This document shows, piece by piece, positions 16,900 to 25,511 of a stretch of 64,000 bases of DNA (position 1 is its first letter; every line of letters begins with the position of its first letter). The DNA is taken from NCBI GenBank assembly GCA_964370645.1, contig CAYJJS010000001.1, forward strand, positions 62,001 through 126,000, given 5' to 3'. Under the pieces are notes generated by a model. That model saw nothing but the letters and a program-made list of their open reading frames with translations. It did not search any database and had not been told where the DNA came from. The position numbers were made by a program, and so were the translations under genes. This stretch comes from CAMQRS01 sp964370645. GTDB lineage: Bacteria; Bacillota_I; Bacilli_A; Erysipelotrichales; Erysipelotrichaceae.

Positions 16900-17802
16900 T
16901 TATTTATTGTCAGTATTTAAAAATTCTTTTGCACTAGTCAATAATGCAGCCACATTTTGAAGTTCACTTGGCACAATAATTTTCGTTGCTGTTCCATCAG
17001 CTACTTTTTCATATGCCTCTAGACTTTTCAATGTTAAAAATTCTTTACTTGGATTCGCATCCTTAATCATTTGAATCCCTCTTGCTTGTGCCTCAAACAA
17101 ACGCTCTGTAGCACGTGCTTGTCCCTCAGCTTCGGCGATCATAGATTCTTTTTTTGCAATGGCACGTAACACCATAGATTCTTTTTCACCTTCTGCCGTT
17201 AAAATCGCACTACGTTTATCACCTTCTGCACGTAAAATCGATTCTCTACGCTCACGTTCTGCACGCATTTGTTTTTCCATAGCATCTTGAATATCTCTAG
17301 GTGGAATGATGTTTTTCACTTCAACACGTCCTACTTTGATTCCCCATGGATCAGTTGCCTCATCTAAAATCGCACGCATCTTCGTGTTAATAATATCACG
17401 TGAAGTTAGTGTTTCATCAAGTTCCAAATCACCAATGATATTACGTAATGTTGTTGCTGTCAAATTTTCAATCGCACTGATTGGTCCAACTACTCCATAC
17501 GTGTATAATTTAGCGTCTGTAATTTGAAAATAAACTACAGTATCGATTTGCATCGTTACATTATCTTTTGTGATTACTGGTTGCGGTGGAAAATCCTTCA
17601 CAATTTCTTTTAATGTTACTTTATTAGAAATACGGTCCACAAAAGGAATCAATACATGCACTCCAGTATTCCAAGTGGTATGATAAGCACCTAGACGTTC
17701 AATTACATACGTTTGTGCTTGTGGAACAATACGAACCAAATACACTAAAAATAATCCAACTACTATAATTCCAACTACAATAAAAATAATACTTGTTAAC
17801 AT
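16900..17802 (-). CDS. SPFH/stomatin-like membrane protein (QmcA family)
   Basis: The 300-residue protein has one N-terminal membrane anchor (residues about 4-25), then an SPFH/band-7 domain beginning VPQAQTYVIERLGAYHTTW. It continues with RVEVKNIIPPRDIQDAMEKQM and an Ala/Glu-rich coiled coil (RAEGDKRSAILTAEGEKES). Such proteins assemble large membrane rings that organise microdomains and can regulate FtsH-type proteases. The gene lies 12 bases after an NfeD-like gene, the usual partnership for stomatin-type SPFH proteins. No protease gene is adjacent. Confidence 0.88.
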   Translation of the reverse strand: MLTSIIFIVVGIIVVGLFLVYLVRIVPQAQTYVIERLGAYHTTWNTGVHVLIPFVDRISNKVTLKEIVKDFPPQPVITKDNVTMQIDTVVYFQITDAKLYTYGVVGPISAIENLTATTLRNIIGDLELDETLTSRDIINTKMRAILDEATDPWGIKVGRVEVKNIIPPRDIQDAMEKQMRAERERRESILRAEGDKRSAILTAEGEKESMVLRAIAKKESMIAEAEGQARATERLFEAQARGIQMIKDANPSKEFLTLKSLEAYEKVADGTATKIIVPSELQNVAALLTSAKEFLNTDNK

Positions 17803-17814
17803 AACATTTCTCCT

Positions 17815-18237
17815 TTATATTTTTTTAACAACTAATTTTGCGCCTTCAATAGCAAGAACACGCACTTCACAACCTTCTTCTATGCTTGTACGATCTACAC
17901 TTACTGCACTCCAATATGTCTTTTTAATATACACTTCTCCCCATTCAGACATTTGAATGGTTTTATTGACCACACCAACTTCACCAACTAGACGATCTGC
18001 ATTTGTTGCTGTTGTATTACCACGCAAATATCGAGATGCTAGTGGTCTAACAACAATCATACAAAGTAGCGAAATTACAAAGAATACTAGGATTTGAATA
18101 TTTTGATCTACTCCTAGTAAATCCAATAGAATTGCAACAATCGCACCACATGCAAACCATATACTTGTTAGCGTGAGTGTAGTAACAATTTCTAATATAA
18201 TAGCCAAAACAAAAACAATCAACCAAGTAATTAACAT
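17815..18237 (-). CDS. NfeD-like membrane protein
   Basis: This 140-residue protein has three to four hydrophobic segments in residues 1-65. A soluble C-terminal OB-like domain follows (about 80-140: LVGEVGVVNKTIQMSEWGEVYI, then LAIEGAKLVVKKI). That is the short NfeD architecture without the ClpP-like protease domain. Short NfeD proteins pair with SPFH proteins, and the next gene is one. An AGGAGGG site precedes the start. Confidence 0.85.
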   Translation of the reverse strand: MLITWLIVFVLAIILEIVTTLTLTSIWFACGAIVAILLDLLGVDQNIQILVFFVISLLCMIVVRPLASRYLRGNTTATNADRLVGEVGVVNKTIQMSEWGEVYIKKTYWSAVSVDRTSIEEGCEVRVLAIEGAKLVVKKI

Positions 18238-18246
18238 ATGTCCCTC

Positions 18247-18612
18247 CTATCCTGACTTTCTCAAATCAATCATTAACATACTATTCACTTCATCAAAGTA
18301 GGCTTCAAACTTTTTACCAATCACATCTTCATGCATCATACTTACAATATCGAGTATTAATGATTTATTCGCGATACGTGCATATCCTTTTCCTACTGAT
18401 ATTTTATGCAAATGTTCTTGTGGTATGAGTTGTAAATCCAACTCTTGCTTACCTACCCCTTTAATAGCAACTTGGCAACAATCACGATCCAATCCAACCA
18501 TTACCCAACGATAGTCTTTAAAGTATTGAGCACTCGCACTATTTAAAGTAAGATTCGATGCATTCAATGTGACTTGTTTCACAAATACATTTCCAAGCGT
18601 CCATTCAATCAT
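18247..18612 (-). CDS. Hypothetical protein, first gene of the SPFH operon
   Basis: I do not recognise this 121-residue protein. It has no signal peptide or membrane segment, two adjacent cysteines (DRDCCQVAI), and a C-terminal half reading ISVGKGYARIANKSLI followed by an amphipathic helix. It looks like a small soluble alpha/beta protein. A strong AGGAGGTGG site and a TTGCAA-N17-TATACT promoter support it as a real gene. It starts the transcript that includes the NfeD and SPFH genes, 9 bases before NfeD, so a role with that pair is possible. Confidence 0.7.
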   Translation of the reverse strand: MIEWTLGNVFVKQVTLNASNLTLNSASAQYFKDYRWVMVGLDRDCCQVAIKGVGKQELDLQLIPQEHLHKISVGKGYARIANKSLILDIVSMMHEDVIGKKFEAYFDEVNSMLMIDLRKSG

Positions 18613-18631
18613 AAAGCCACCTCCTACCTAT

Positions 18632-18660
18632 AGTATAATACACTTCATATTTTTTTGCAA
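18632..18660 (-). promoter_or_regulatory. Promoter of the orphan-NfeD-SPFH operon
   Basis: TTGCAA (18655-18660), a 17-base spacer and TATACT (18632-18637) on the minus strand sit directly upstream of the first gene's ribosome site. Confidence 0.65.
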
Positions 18661-18686
18661 TTTTTGATTATTTTATTTACGCCAAT

Positions 18687-18723
18687 AAAAAAAACACTGC
18701 AACCATATTGCATGGTGCAGCGT
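18687..18723 (-). terminator. Terminator after the spoVA-side operon
   Basis: A long stem of about 12 base pairs (ACGCUGCACCAU with AUGGUUGCAGUGU, one bulge) and eight U residues begins immediately after the stop of the preceding gene. Confidence 0.9.
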
Positions 18724-19101
18724 TCAAACCCTTAAATATTGCACAATAGATATTTGATCATGAATAAATAACACTTCTTTAAATAAAGATAATATGTATG
18801 CAATATCTTCTTCATCTAACTTCTCACATTCATTTGATTCACTATACTTACTAAATAAGATAGGCCCATGCAAAAATGTTCTGTATACTGTATTCTTTTG
18901 TGTGTAATCAATACACATTGTAATTTGCATATCATGAATACCTTCTTCATTTACCCACATATCAATATTACGACAAGCTAAGCATGTACAACCTAAGACA
19001 CGTTCAATCAATCCTTTCACATACATTTGCATTTGTTTTAAATCAAGCTGCTGCTCGTGTATTTTATGCCACTGCGCATACTCATCTAATAATAAGTACA
19101 T
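18724..19101 (-). CDS. Hypothetical protein downstream of spoVAF
   Basis: I do not recognise this 125-residue protein. It is soluble, with a helical N-terminus, a CTCLAC cysteine cluster near residue 40 and an acidic C-terminal half. I start it at the ATG at 19101, where GAGGG is 6 bases upstream; the earlier ATG at 19107 has no room for a ribosome site. It follows spoVAF by 51 bases and precedes a strong terminator, so it may be the last gene of the sporulation transcript. A spore function is only inferred from position. Confidence 0.65.
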   Translation of the reverse strand: MYLLLDEYAQWHKIHEQQLDLKQMQMYVKGLIERVLGCTCLACRNIDMWVNEEGIHDMQITMCIDYTQKNTVYRTFLHGPILFSKYSESNECEKLDEEDIAYILSLFKEVLFIHDQISIVQYLRV

Positions 19102-19152
19102 AAGCATCCCTCTTTTCTATAGTACATACATATACAAAAGAGAATCGTTATC

Positions 19153-20478
19153 CTACTTTTTTTGAGTTAATGTTCCTAGTAAAATTTGTTTTAAATCATT
19201 CTTATTAAATGGAATGATTGGATATAAATAGTGCATACCATAACTTTTTGTTTTCAACAACAAAATAAAATGTAGTACCACAACCACAACAAAACCAATT
19301 ATATTAAATAAAGCAGTACATAAACAAAGCAGCAATCGACTCAATTTATTAGCTAAAGATAATTCATAATTTGGAGTTACAAAATTACCCAAATTACACA
19401 ATACTACAACCACTAGTATAATCTCACTATATAGATCGAATTTCACTGCGCTTTCACCCAATAGGAAAATAACTAAAAAAGCTAGTATTCCCGCAATGGA
19501 GCCAGGTGTATGGATGTAACAAAGTCGTATCCATTCTATGAACAACTCAATAATTCCAATTTGAAAAATGAGTATCCAGACTTCAGGATTCAACAAGTCA
19601 ATTTCAAAATGTATTCCTTGATTGTATAAGACCCATATACTTGATAAATATACTGAACAAAACACTGCAGACAAACGAATAAAACGAATGAATAAAGCAA
19701 TGATATTACTTTGTGTATATTCTTCTAGCTGTTTTGTCAGTTCAAAAAAAGTAGTGGGTAATATCACTGCATTAAAACTATTGTCTATAAGTAATACAAT
19801 ATATCCTTGTAATAAATGTACTCCAACTATATCTGGACGTTCACTCAAACGTACTTTCGGATATGGATTCAATGACTTAGGAAATAAATGGTCTATAAGA
19901 GTACGATCATACAGTATATCTAAATCATTTAAACTTTTGATTTTTTCTTGAATACTCTGTAGTAACACAGGATTTACGCGATCTTTCATATACACAAGTG
20001 ATATATCACACTTCGTGTCACGTCCCACTTTATACAAAGGCATCGCAAGGTCTACACTACGTATCCTTCTACGAATCAAACCGGCATTCAAGATAATATT
20101 TTCAGTAAACGAATCATGACTTCCACGAATACTTTGTTCATTTTGCGCTTCACTGGTAGGTTTATTTGGATAGTTTCTAGTTTCAATGATATATATACCA
20201 TCTTGCACTAATAATAAACACTGTCCACTCAACAACAGTACAATGCTCTCTTCCACTTTTTGTAACGGTGTTATTGAACCGTTAAATATAGACACTTGCT
20301 TTGATTGTTTACTAAAGTAAATTCCTTTAATTAATTCTGTAATGGATACACTACTATTTAAACTATTAATATAACACAAGTAACAGGTATTGTTTTGTAT
20401 ATGGATTTCTCGTTTGGTTATATCAAACCCCTCACATATTAGCGTATCCACATACGCTACGTTCTTTGTATAACTCAT
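19153..20478 (-). CDS. spoVAF: SpoVAF, GerA-family spore membrane protein
   Basis: The 441-residue protein matches the GerA/SpoVAF germinant-receptor A-subunit family. It has a cytosolic N-terminal domain with the family sequence EQSIRGSHDSF and NAGLIRRRIRS, and the RVNPVLLQSI stretch. A C-terminal half of about five membrane segments ends in KTKSYGMHYLYPIIPFNK, the conserved GerA terminus. Its start overlaps spoVAE by 4 bases. Position after spoVAE favours SpoVAF, which works with the SpoVA dipicolinate channel. No gerB or gerC partner is nearby. Confidence 0.88.
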   Translation of the reverse strand: MSYTKNVAYVDTLICEGFDITKREIHIQNNTCYLCYINSLNSSVSITELIKGIYFSKQSKQVSIFNGSITPLQKVEESIVLLLSGQCLLLVQDGIYIIETRNYPNKPTSEAQNEQSIRGSHDSFTENIILNAGLIRRRIRSVDLAMPLYKVGRDTKCDISLVYMKDRVNPVLLQSIQEKIKSLNDLDILYDRTLIDHLFPKSLNPYPKVRLSERPDIVGVHLLQGYIVLLIDNSFNAVILPTTFFELTKQLEEYTQSNIIALFIRFIRLSAVFCSVYLSSIWVLYNQGIHFEIDLLNPEVWILIFQIGIIELFIEWIRLCYIHTPGSIAGILAFLVIFLLGESAVKFDLYSEIILVVVVLCNLGNFVTPNYELSLANKLSRLLLCLCTALFNIIGFVVVVVLHFILLLKTKSYGMHYLYPIIPFNKNDLKQILLGTLTQKK

Positions 20479-20825
20479 GCTTTGCTCTTAAACAACACTG
20501 CACTTATAAAAGCAAAAAATATACCTGCAGTAATGCCTGGGGCCACCATATCAAACATCCCTGTTGCTATCCCTATAATTCCATCATTAGTTACTTGTTG
20601 CATTGCGCCATGCATTAAAGAATGTCCAAAACTTGTGATTGGTATACTCGCACCCATTCCTGCAAAATTTAATAGTAAATCATATATCTGAAAAACATCT
20701 AACACACATCCAACAACAACAAATATACTTGTAATATGACCATATGTCATTGTGGTATTATCGTATAAAATTTGTCCAATTACACAAAGTAATCCACACA
20801 CTACAAATGCATTAATATATATCAT
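20475..20825 (-). CDS. spoVAE: Stage V sporulation protein AE (AEb type)
   Basis: This 116-residue membrane protein has about three to four helices and belongs to the SpoVAE family, part of the inner-membrane channel that moves calcium dipicolinate into the forespore and out on germination. The sequence GAGMGASIPITSFGHSLM in its centre resembles the SpoVAC motif, as expected for paralogues. It overlaps both neighbours by 1-4 bases within spoVAC-spoVAD-spoVAE-spoVAF. Confidence 0.9.
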   Translation of the reverse strand: MIYINAFVVCGLLCVIGQILYDNTTMTYGHITSIFVVVGCVLDVFQIYDLLLNFAGMGASIPITSFGHSLMHGAMQQVTNDGIIGIATGMFDMVAPGITAGIFFAFISAVLFKSKA

Positions 20826-21814
20826 TATTCACACCTCACATATTCAATTGCATGTGCAATACAAGGAATAGATTCCTTTTGTTGCACTAAGATAGGCGAC
20901 AACAATGCACCCGTCGCTACTACTAATACACGATTCAATTCTTTCTTCTTTAAGCGTTCATAAACATAAGCTATACTCACTACCATGCTGCACGCACAAC
21001 CACTACCTCCAGCATATACCTCTTGCATATTCACATCATACACGCAAAGCCCGCAATCAAACACATTATTATGTAAAATAAACCCTTCTTGCACAAACAT
21101 ATCTATTAGGAAAGATAATCCATTTTTAGATAAATCACCAGTCAAGACCAAATCATAATCTTTAATTTGTGAACCACTATTTTCTAGATGCGCACAAATT
21201 GTTTCAAACGCTGCAGGTGCCATCGCTTTCCCCATATCATTCACATCTTTAAAATCCCAATCCACTATTTTACCAATCGTTGCAGAGTGTACTTGAATAC
21301 ATGACTTCTCATTTGTCAGCATAATTGCACCTGCACCCGTAACAGTGTAAGTAGTCGTTTGCTTTTTTTGAATCCCATACTCATTGGGATAACGAAATTG
21401 TTTTTCAGCAACAGCATTATGGGAAGATGTAAAACATAATACATTATCCATTCCCTTCTCAATCCACATTGCTCCATGTGCCAACAATAAAGAAGAGTTG
21501 CTACATGCACCATACATTCCTACAAAAGACACATTAAAATGTCTCGTTGCATAATGCGAACTCGCTAATTGATTGTTTAAATCCGATCCAAGTACAATGC
21601 TTAAATCTTTCAAAGTACAATTCGCCTTTTTTAACGCTTGTTCACAAGCATCTAAAACAAGGCGCTGCTCGGCTCTCTCAAAGTTTTTTTCATTACAGTA
21701 CAAACTATCATAAGTAATATCAAATGTATCATGCAAAGGACCAGCTGCTTCCATAGGACCCACTGCACTTCCACTACTTTTCACATAAACATCTTTGAAT
21801 TTTATAGTTTTCAT
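20825..21814 (-). CDS. spoVAD: Stage V sporulation protein AD
   Basis: SpoVAD is a thiolase-fold protein that binds dipicolinic acid for the SpoVA channel. The 329-residue protein shows the family sequence VYVKSSGSAVGPMEAAGPL, then GMYGACSNSSLLLAHGAMW around the thiolase-like cysteine, VTGAGAIMLTNE and a late GGSGCACSMVV. It shares one base with spoVAC and one with spoVAE, so it is in a polycistronic unit. Confidence 0.92.
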   Translation of the reverse strand: MKTIKFKDVYVKSSGSAVGPMEAAGPLHDTFDITYDSLYCNEKNFERAEQRLVLDACEQALKKANCTLKDLSIVLGSDLNNQLASSHYATRHFNVSFVGMYGACSNSSLLLAHGAMWIEKGMDNVLCFTSSHNAVAEKQFRYPNEYGIQKKQTTTYTVTGAGAIMLTNEKSCIQVHSATIGKIVDWDFKDVNDMGKAMAPAAFETICAHLENSGSQIKDYDLVLTGDLSKNGLSFLIDMFVQEGFILHNNVFDCGLCVYDVNMQEVYAGGSGCACSMVVSIAYVYERLKKKELNRVLVVATGALLSPILVQQKESIPCIAHAIEYVRCE

Positions 21815-22245
21815 TATACACCCACCAAATAGCGAATCATCCCTAAAATATAAGCAGCAACAATTCCATAAGTAATCACTGACCCAGCTAATTTAAACAT
21901 ATTGCTTCCAATTCCAAAAATGAACCCTTCATGTTTACTCTCCAAGGCGCTACTGGTAAGTGCATTCGCAAAACCTGAAATGGGAATAAACAACCCAGCA
22001 CCACAGTGCTTTGCTAACTTATCATAAACACCAATACCAGTACAAAATGAAGTCAGCGCTATAATAAAAATCACAATCATACTAACACTTGTTTTTTCAC
22101 TTAACTGTCCCACATTCACTAACAATTCATAAGCACCTTGTGCAAGTAATGCTACACATCCTCCACTTATAAAGGCAAGTATACAATTACGCATTCTTTT
22201 TGGAGGTAAAGTATGCTTTTTACTCATTTTTTGATATTTATTCAT
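21814..22245 (-). CDS. spoVAC: Stage V sporulation protein AC
   Basis: SpoVAC is a small membrane protein of the dipicolinate channel and in Bacillus acts as a mechanosensitive channel during germination. About 143 residues encode four hydrophobic segments with GAGLFIPISGFANALTSSALESKHEGFIFGIGSNMFKLAG, a highly characteristic stretch. I start at 22245, where AAGGAG lies 8 bases upstream; this start overlaps the DUF421 stop by 4 bases (ATGA). It leads the spoVA genes after the DUF421 gene. Confidence 0.92.
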   Translation of the reverse strand: MNKYQKMSKKHTLPPKRMRNCILAFISGGCVALLAQGAYELLVNVGQLSEKTSVSMIVIFIIALTSFCTGIGVYDKLAKHCGAGLFIPISGFANALTSSALESKHEGFIFGIGSNMFKLAGSVITYGIVAAYILGMIRYLVGV

Positions 22246-22898
22246 TTTGTTTTCTCCTTTGCTACACAAATTATTCGTTGCTTATACAGCACACAAACAA
22301 AAATATCCTGAATTGATGAGAAACCATATTGGGCTATCTGATTTAATAGCCACTCTTCATTTTGATTCAAATCTTTTAAAACATCTTTATTCAACACCCC
22401 ATCTTGTATGACTGGGAAAGGATGCATCATATTATCGCATTTTCTGATGATACTTAAAGAACCATTGTTCTCTAAAATAGCATAATCAATATCTTCAAAT
22501 ACATTACAACCTTCAATACGTAGTTGTGAGAATAAATCATCCAAATTATATCGTTGCTTTCTCATGACATGTTGTAATATCTTACCTTGATACATAATAA
22601 TACTCGCCTTCCCATCAACAATATTTCGAAAACTCTGACTTTTTAAAAAAATGAAAGATATCAGCATTTGTAACAAAGTTAATGTTAATATAGGTAACAA
22701 CGCTTTCATAAAATTTGATTCATGTTCACTCAATGCAATTGCCAACATCTCGGATATCACCAAAAATATTGCTAAATCGAATATCGACAACTCTCCAATT
22801 TCTCTTTTCCCCATAATTCGCAATGCACTAATCATAATGAAGTAATACAATATGCATTTCAAAATTAATTCTATATAAATATAAATCCCTCCAATCAT
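22242..22898 (-). CDS. DUF421/YetF-family membrane protein
   Basis: The protein of about 218 residues has three N-terminal membrane helices containing RIMGKREIGELSIFDLAIFLVISEM, then the cytosolic YetF-type domain (KASIIMYQGKI, NLDDLFSQLR, DIDYAILENNGSLSI). This is the DUF421 family. DUF421 genes accompany spoVA genes in several spore formers (the mobile spoVA-2 operon of bacilli is one example), and here it is coupled to spoVAC by an ATGA overlap. The start is uncertain: the ATG at 22898 has a weak site, and a GGAGGG lies just inside the gene. A sporulation role is inferred from context. Confidence 0.82.
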   Translation of the reverse strand: MIGGIYIYIELILKCILYYFIMISALRIMGKREIGELSIFDLAIFLVISEMLAIALSEHESNFMKALLPILTLTLLQMLISFIFLKSQSFRNIVDGKASIIMYQGKILQHVMRKQRYNLDDLFSQLRIEGCNVFEDIDYAILENNGSLSIIRKCDNMMHPFPVIQDGVLNKDVLKDLNQNEEWLLNQIAQYGFSSIQDIFVCVLYKQRIICVAKEKTK

Positions 22899-22933
22899 AA
22901 CTTTCCACGTATTGCATATATTGAACTGAGGTG

Positions 22934-22962
22934 AACTATGAAAACAAAAATTAAACAATTCA
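22934..22962 (-). promoter_or_regulatory. Candidate forespore sigma (SigG/SigF-like) promoter of the spoVA operon
   Basis: The minus strand has TGAATT (22957-22962), a 16-base spacer and CATAGTT (22934-22940), resembling the forespore consensus TGAATA-N17-CATACTA. It is about 36 bases upstream of the DUF421 start. The match is partial and the call rests on gene context. Confidence 0.35.
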
Positions 22963-23276
22963 GCATATCGTATGCAATCCTATTTATTTCAAGTTTAGTA
23001 TGCTCATTTATATTTGCTTTATTCACATACTTCCATCTTATAAATATGCAAACCTTATACATTGCAAATCAAATTGTAGGCTGTATATGTCTATGCGTAT
23101 CCACTTCTTATTTCATAAAAAAAATAGAGAAGCATGTCTTATTTAACACGATTCTCTATCTTCTTATTCTGTATATTATTGTTTGTATATGTAGTCTTCA
23201 ACTACATATATCTCTATTTATAAAATGTATAGTAAGCTTTTTATTCACCTTGTTCTTGTTGAGCAAAAGAAAATGA
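22938..23276 (+). CDS. Small four-helix membrane protein (TIGR04086-like)
   Basis: This 112-residue plus-strand protein has four hydrophobic segments separated by short loops (KKIEKH; LLSKRK at the end). It resembles the small TIGR04086 membrane proteins of Firmicutes, whose function is unknown. A GAGGTG ribosome site sits 6 bases before the ATG. It is divergent from the DUF421-spoVA operon, and its 3' end overlaps the convergent ruvB gene by 36 bases. The good ribosome site and clean membrane topology argue for a real gene. Confidence 0.65.
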   Translation: MKTKIKQFSISYAILFISSLVCSFIFALFTYFHLINMQTLYIANQIVGCICLCVSTSYFIKKIEKHVLFNTILYLLILYIIVCICSLQLHISLFIKCIVSFLFTLFLLSKRK

Positions 23277-24263
23277 TTCCTGATGCGCTATCCCCAAATG
23301 CTCGTATGCCTTAGCACTAACCATACGCCCTCTTGGCGTACGATTTATGAATCCAATTTGCAATAAATATGGCTCATACACATCTTCTAAAGTCGTTGCT
23401 TCTTCACCAATAGAAGAAGCAAGCGATTCTAGCCCAACTGGACCACCATTGAATCGTTCAATGATTCCACGCAAATACTTATGATCTACATCATCTAAAC
23501 CTAAATGATCAACCTTTAAGCGATTCAAGGCCATTTGTGCAATCTCTAAAGAGATGACACCATCATTCATAACTTGGGCAAAATCACGTACTCTACGAAA
23601 CAAGCGATTTGCAATACGTGGTGTACCCCTACTTCTTCTTGCAATCTCAGACACTGCATCTGGATGAATTTCATTTTCCATCACACGTGCTGTACGTGTC
23701 ACAATCTTACATAAATCAGCTAGATCATAATAATGCAACTGCGAAACAATTCCAAATCGATCACGCAATGGAGCACTTAAATCTCCTGCACGTGTCGTTG
23801 CCCCCACAAGTGTAAAAGGTGGTAAATCCAAACGAATACTGCGCACACTACTCTCTTTACCTACAACAATATCAATACAGTAATCTTCCATTGCTGGATA
23901 CAAGATTTCCTCCACTGCCTTTGATAACCTATGAATTTCATCAATAAACAACACATCTCCAGCCTCTAACTGAGACAAGATTGCCGCTAAGTCTCCCCCT
24001 TTTTCTATGGAAGGTCCACTTGCTGTCTTTAAACTCGTTCCCATCTCATTGGATAAAATATAGGATAATGTGGTTTTCCCTAGTCCGGGTGGACCATACA
24101 ATAACACATGATCTAACGCTTCATTACGCTGCTTAGCTGCTTGTAAAAAGATTCTCATATTTTCTTTTAAATCTTTTTGTCCAATATATTCATCAAGGCT
24201 TGCTGGACGAAGTGATTCTTCTTCATCTATACCCTGCATTCCACTATCTACAAGTCTCTCCAT
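23241..24263 (-). CDS. ruvB: Holliday junction branch migration ATPase RuvB
   Basis: RuvB is the hexameric motor that drives branch migration with RuvA. The 340-residue protein has LRPASLDEYIGQ, Walker A YGPPGLGKTTL, Walker B LFIDEIHRLS, the sensor GATTRAGDLSAPLRDRFG, and the C-terminal winged-helix with NRTPRGRMVSAKAYEHLG. It starts 1 base after ruvA. No ruvC is present, as usual in Firmicutes. Confidence 0.97.
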   Translation of the reverse strand: MERLVDSGMQGIDEEESLRPASLDEYIGQKDLKENMRIFLQAAKQRNEALDHVLLYGPPGLGKTTLSYILSNEMGTSLKTASGPSIEKGGDLAAILSQLEAGDVLFIDEIHRLSKAVEEILYPAMEDYCIDIVVGKESSVRSIRLDLPPFTLVGATTRAGDLSAPLRDRFGIVSQLHYYDLADLCKIVTRTARVMENEIHPDAVSEIARRSRGTPRIANRLFRRVRDFAQVMNDGVISLEIAQMALNRLKVDHLGLDDVDHKYLRGIIERFNGGPVGLESLASSIGEEATTLEDVYEPYLLQIGFINRTPRGRMVSAKAYEHLGIAHQESFSFAQQEQGE

Positions 24264-24264
24264 C

Positions 24265-24837
24265 CTACAATCCTTTCTTCTTCAACATCAAAGATAAAGC
24301 TTTACGTACATATCCATCTACACTTAATAGCTCTTTACTCAACTCTTTACGGATACTTTGTAATTCATTTGGCTTATACCCTAAAGCTTTCAAAGCATCC
24401 ATCGCTTCTTGTAATGCAACATTCACTTCTTTTATATCACTAGATTCAACAAGTTTTCCTTTTAAATCCAAAACAATTTGAGAAGCTGCCTTCGGGCCAA
24501 TTCCAGGCAAAGCTTTTAAAGCAGCGACATCACCAGCTTCTATATTACTAATAATTTGCGTACTTGTGGAAGCACCCAAAGCTTGCATTGCTATTTTTGG
24601 TCCAATTCCTTTTACACTAATTAGACGCAAAAATAAATCATGGTCTTGAATACTTGAAAAACCAAATAATATTTGTGCATCTTCACGAATGTGTTGATAG
24701 GTAAAGATACAAACCTCTTCTTTCAAAACGTATTTTGAAGGGTTTGCCATTACAACTCGATACCCCATCCCATTATGATCTACGATTACACTATCACTAG
24801 TGTAAGAATGTATCGTTCCTTTAATATAAGCTATCAT
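24265..24837 (-). CDS. ruvA: Holliday junction protein RuvA
   Basis: RuvA binds four-way junctions and recruits RuvB. The 190-residue protein has the N-terminal OB domain (MIAYIKGTIHSYTSDSVIVD), tandem helix-hairpin-helix motifs (LISVKGIGPKIAMQAL and LKALPGIGPKAASQIVLDLKGK), and a C-terminal domain ending in LSVDGYVRKALSLMLKKKG. It overlaps the upstream HAD gene by 4 bases. Confidence 0.95.
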   Translation of the reverse strand: MIAYIKGTIHSYTSDSVIVDHNGMGYRVVMANPSKYVLKEEVCIFTYQHIREDAQILFGFSSIQDHDLFLRLISVKGIGPKIAMQALGASTSTQIISNIEAGDVAALKALPGIGPKAASQIVLDLKGKLVESSDIKEVNVALQEAMDALKALGYKPNELQSIRKELSKELLSVDGYVRKALSLMLKKKGL

Positions 24838-25511
24838 ATTAATTCCTCTACTTTCTCTTCTATTAGCTCATGAAAATCATATATATAACAAGTACATATA
24901 CTTTGTATCATAGCTTGTTGCTTCTCATTCATTTTATCAAAAACACCAACCGTTAAAAAACCTTTTTCTTTACATTTTTTAAGTGGCGTATACAAGTCTT
25001 CAAACACTACAATTTCTTCATAAGCTAATTGCATGCGTTTTGCACAATAAGTAAAAATAACACTCTCTTCTTTGGTTGTATGCAGCTCACCACAAGTTAC
25101 TACGAATGAAAAATAAGACGCTATACCTAGTCGCTCTAAAGCCATATTTGCATGCCTTAAATTACAACTTGTTGCAATACACATTTTCATCCCCATCTTA
25201 TTTATATGCGATAAATATTCCTTTACCCCAGCTTTTAAAGGAATATATTTCGCATATTGGTGTTCTACCATAGAATTCCAATCGGCCTGTATTTGATTCA
25301 CACTCATTGGTAAGTCAAAACGTTTTTTGAAATACATTGCACTTTCATTAAATGTCATCGTTTTAATATCCTCACTAATATCTGGTGTAAATTCAATATT
25401 GAAACGCGCTAAATATTCGCGATCAATATCTTGCCACATTTGCATAGAGTCTAACAAGGTGCCATCTAAGTCAAAAATACACGCTTTCGCATTGTGTATA
25501 AGATCTATCAT
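24834..25511 (-). CDS. HAD-superfamily phosphatase (beta-phosphoglucomutase-like cap)
   Basis: The 225-residue protein has HAD motif I (CIFDLDGTLLDSMQMW), a helical cap, motif II (CIATSCN) and motif III/IV (VVFEDLYTPLKKCKEKG). It probably removes phosphate from a small sugar phosphate or related metabolite. The substrate cannot be read from the sequence. It overlaps ruvA and exoA by 4 bases each, so it is expressed with these DNA repair genes. A housekeeping role such as phosphoglycolate removal after DNA repair is possible but unproven. Confidence 0.8.
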   Translation of the reverse strand: MIDLIHNAKACIFDLDGTLLDSMQMWQDIDREYLARFNIEFTPDISEDIKTMTFNESAMYFKKRFDLPMSVNQIQADWNSMVEHQYAKYIPLKAGVKEYLSHINKMGMKMCIATSCNLRHANMALERLGIASYFSFVVTCGELHTTKEESVIFTYCAKRMQLAYEEIVVFEDLYTPLKKCKEKGFLTVGVFDKMNEKQQAMIQSICTCYIYDFHELIEEKVEELI

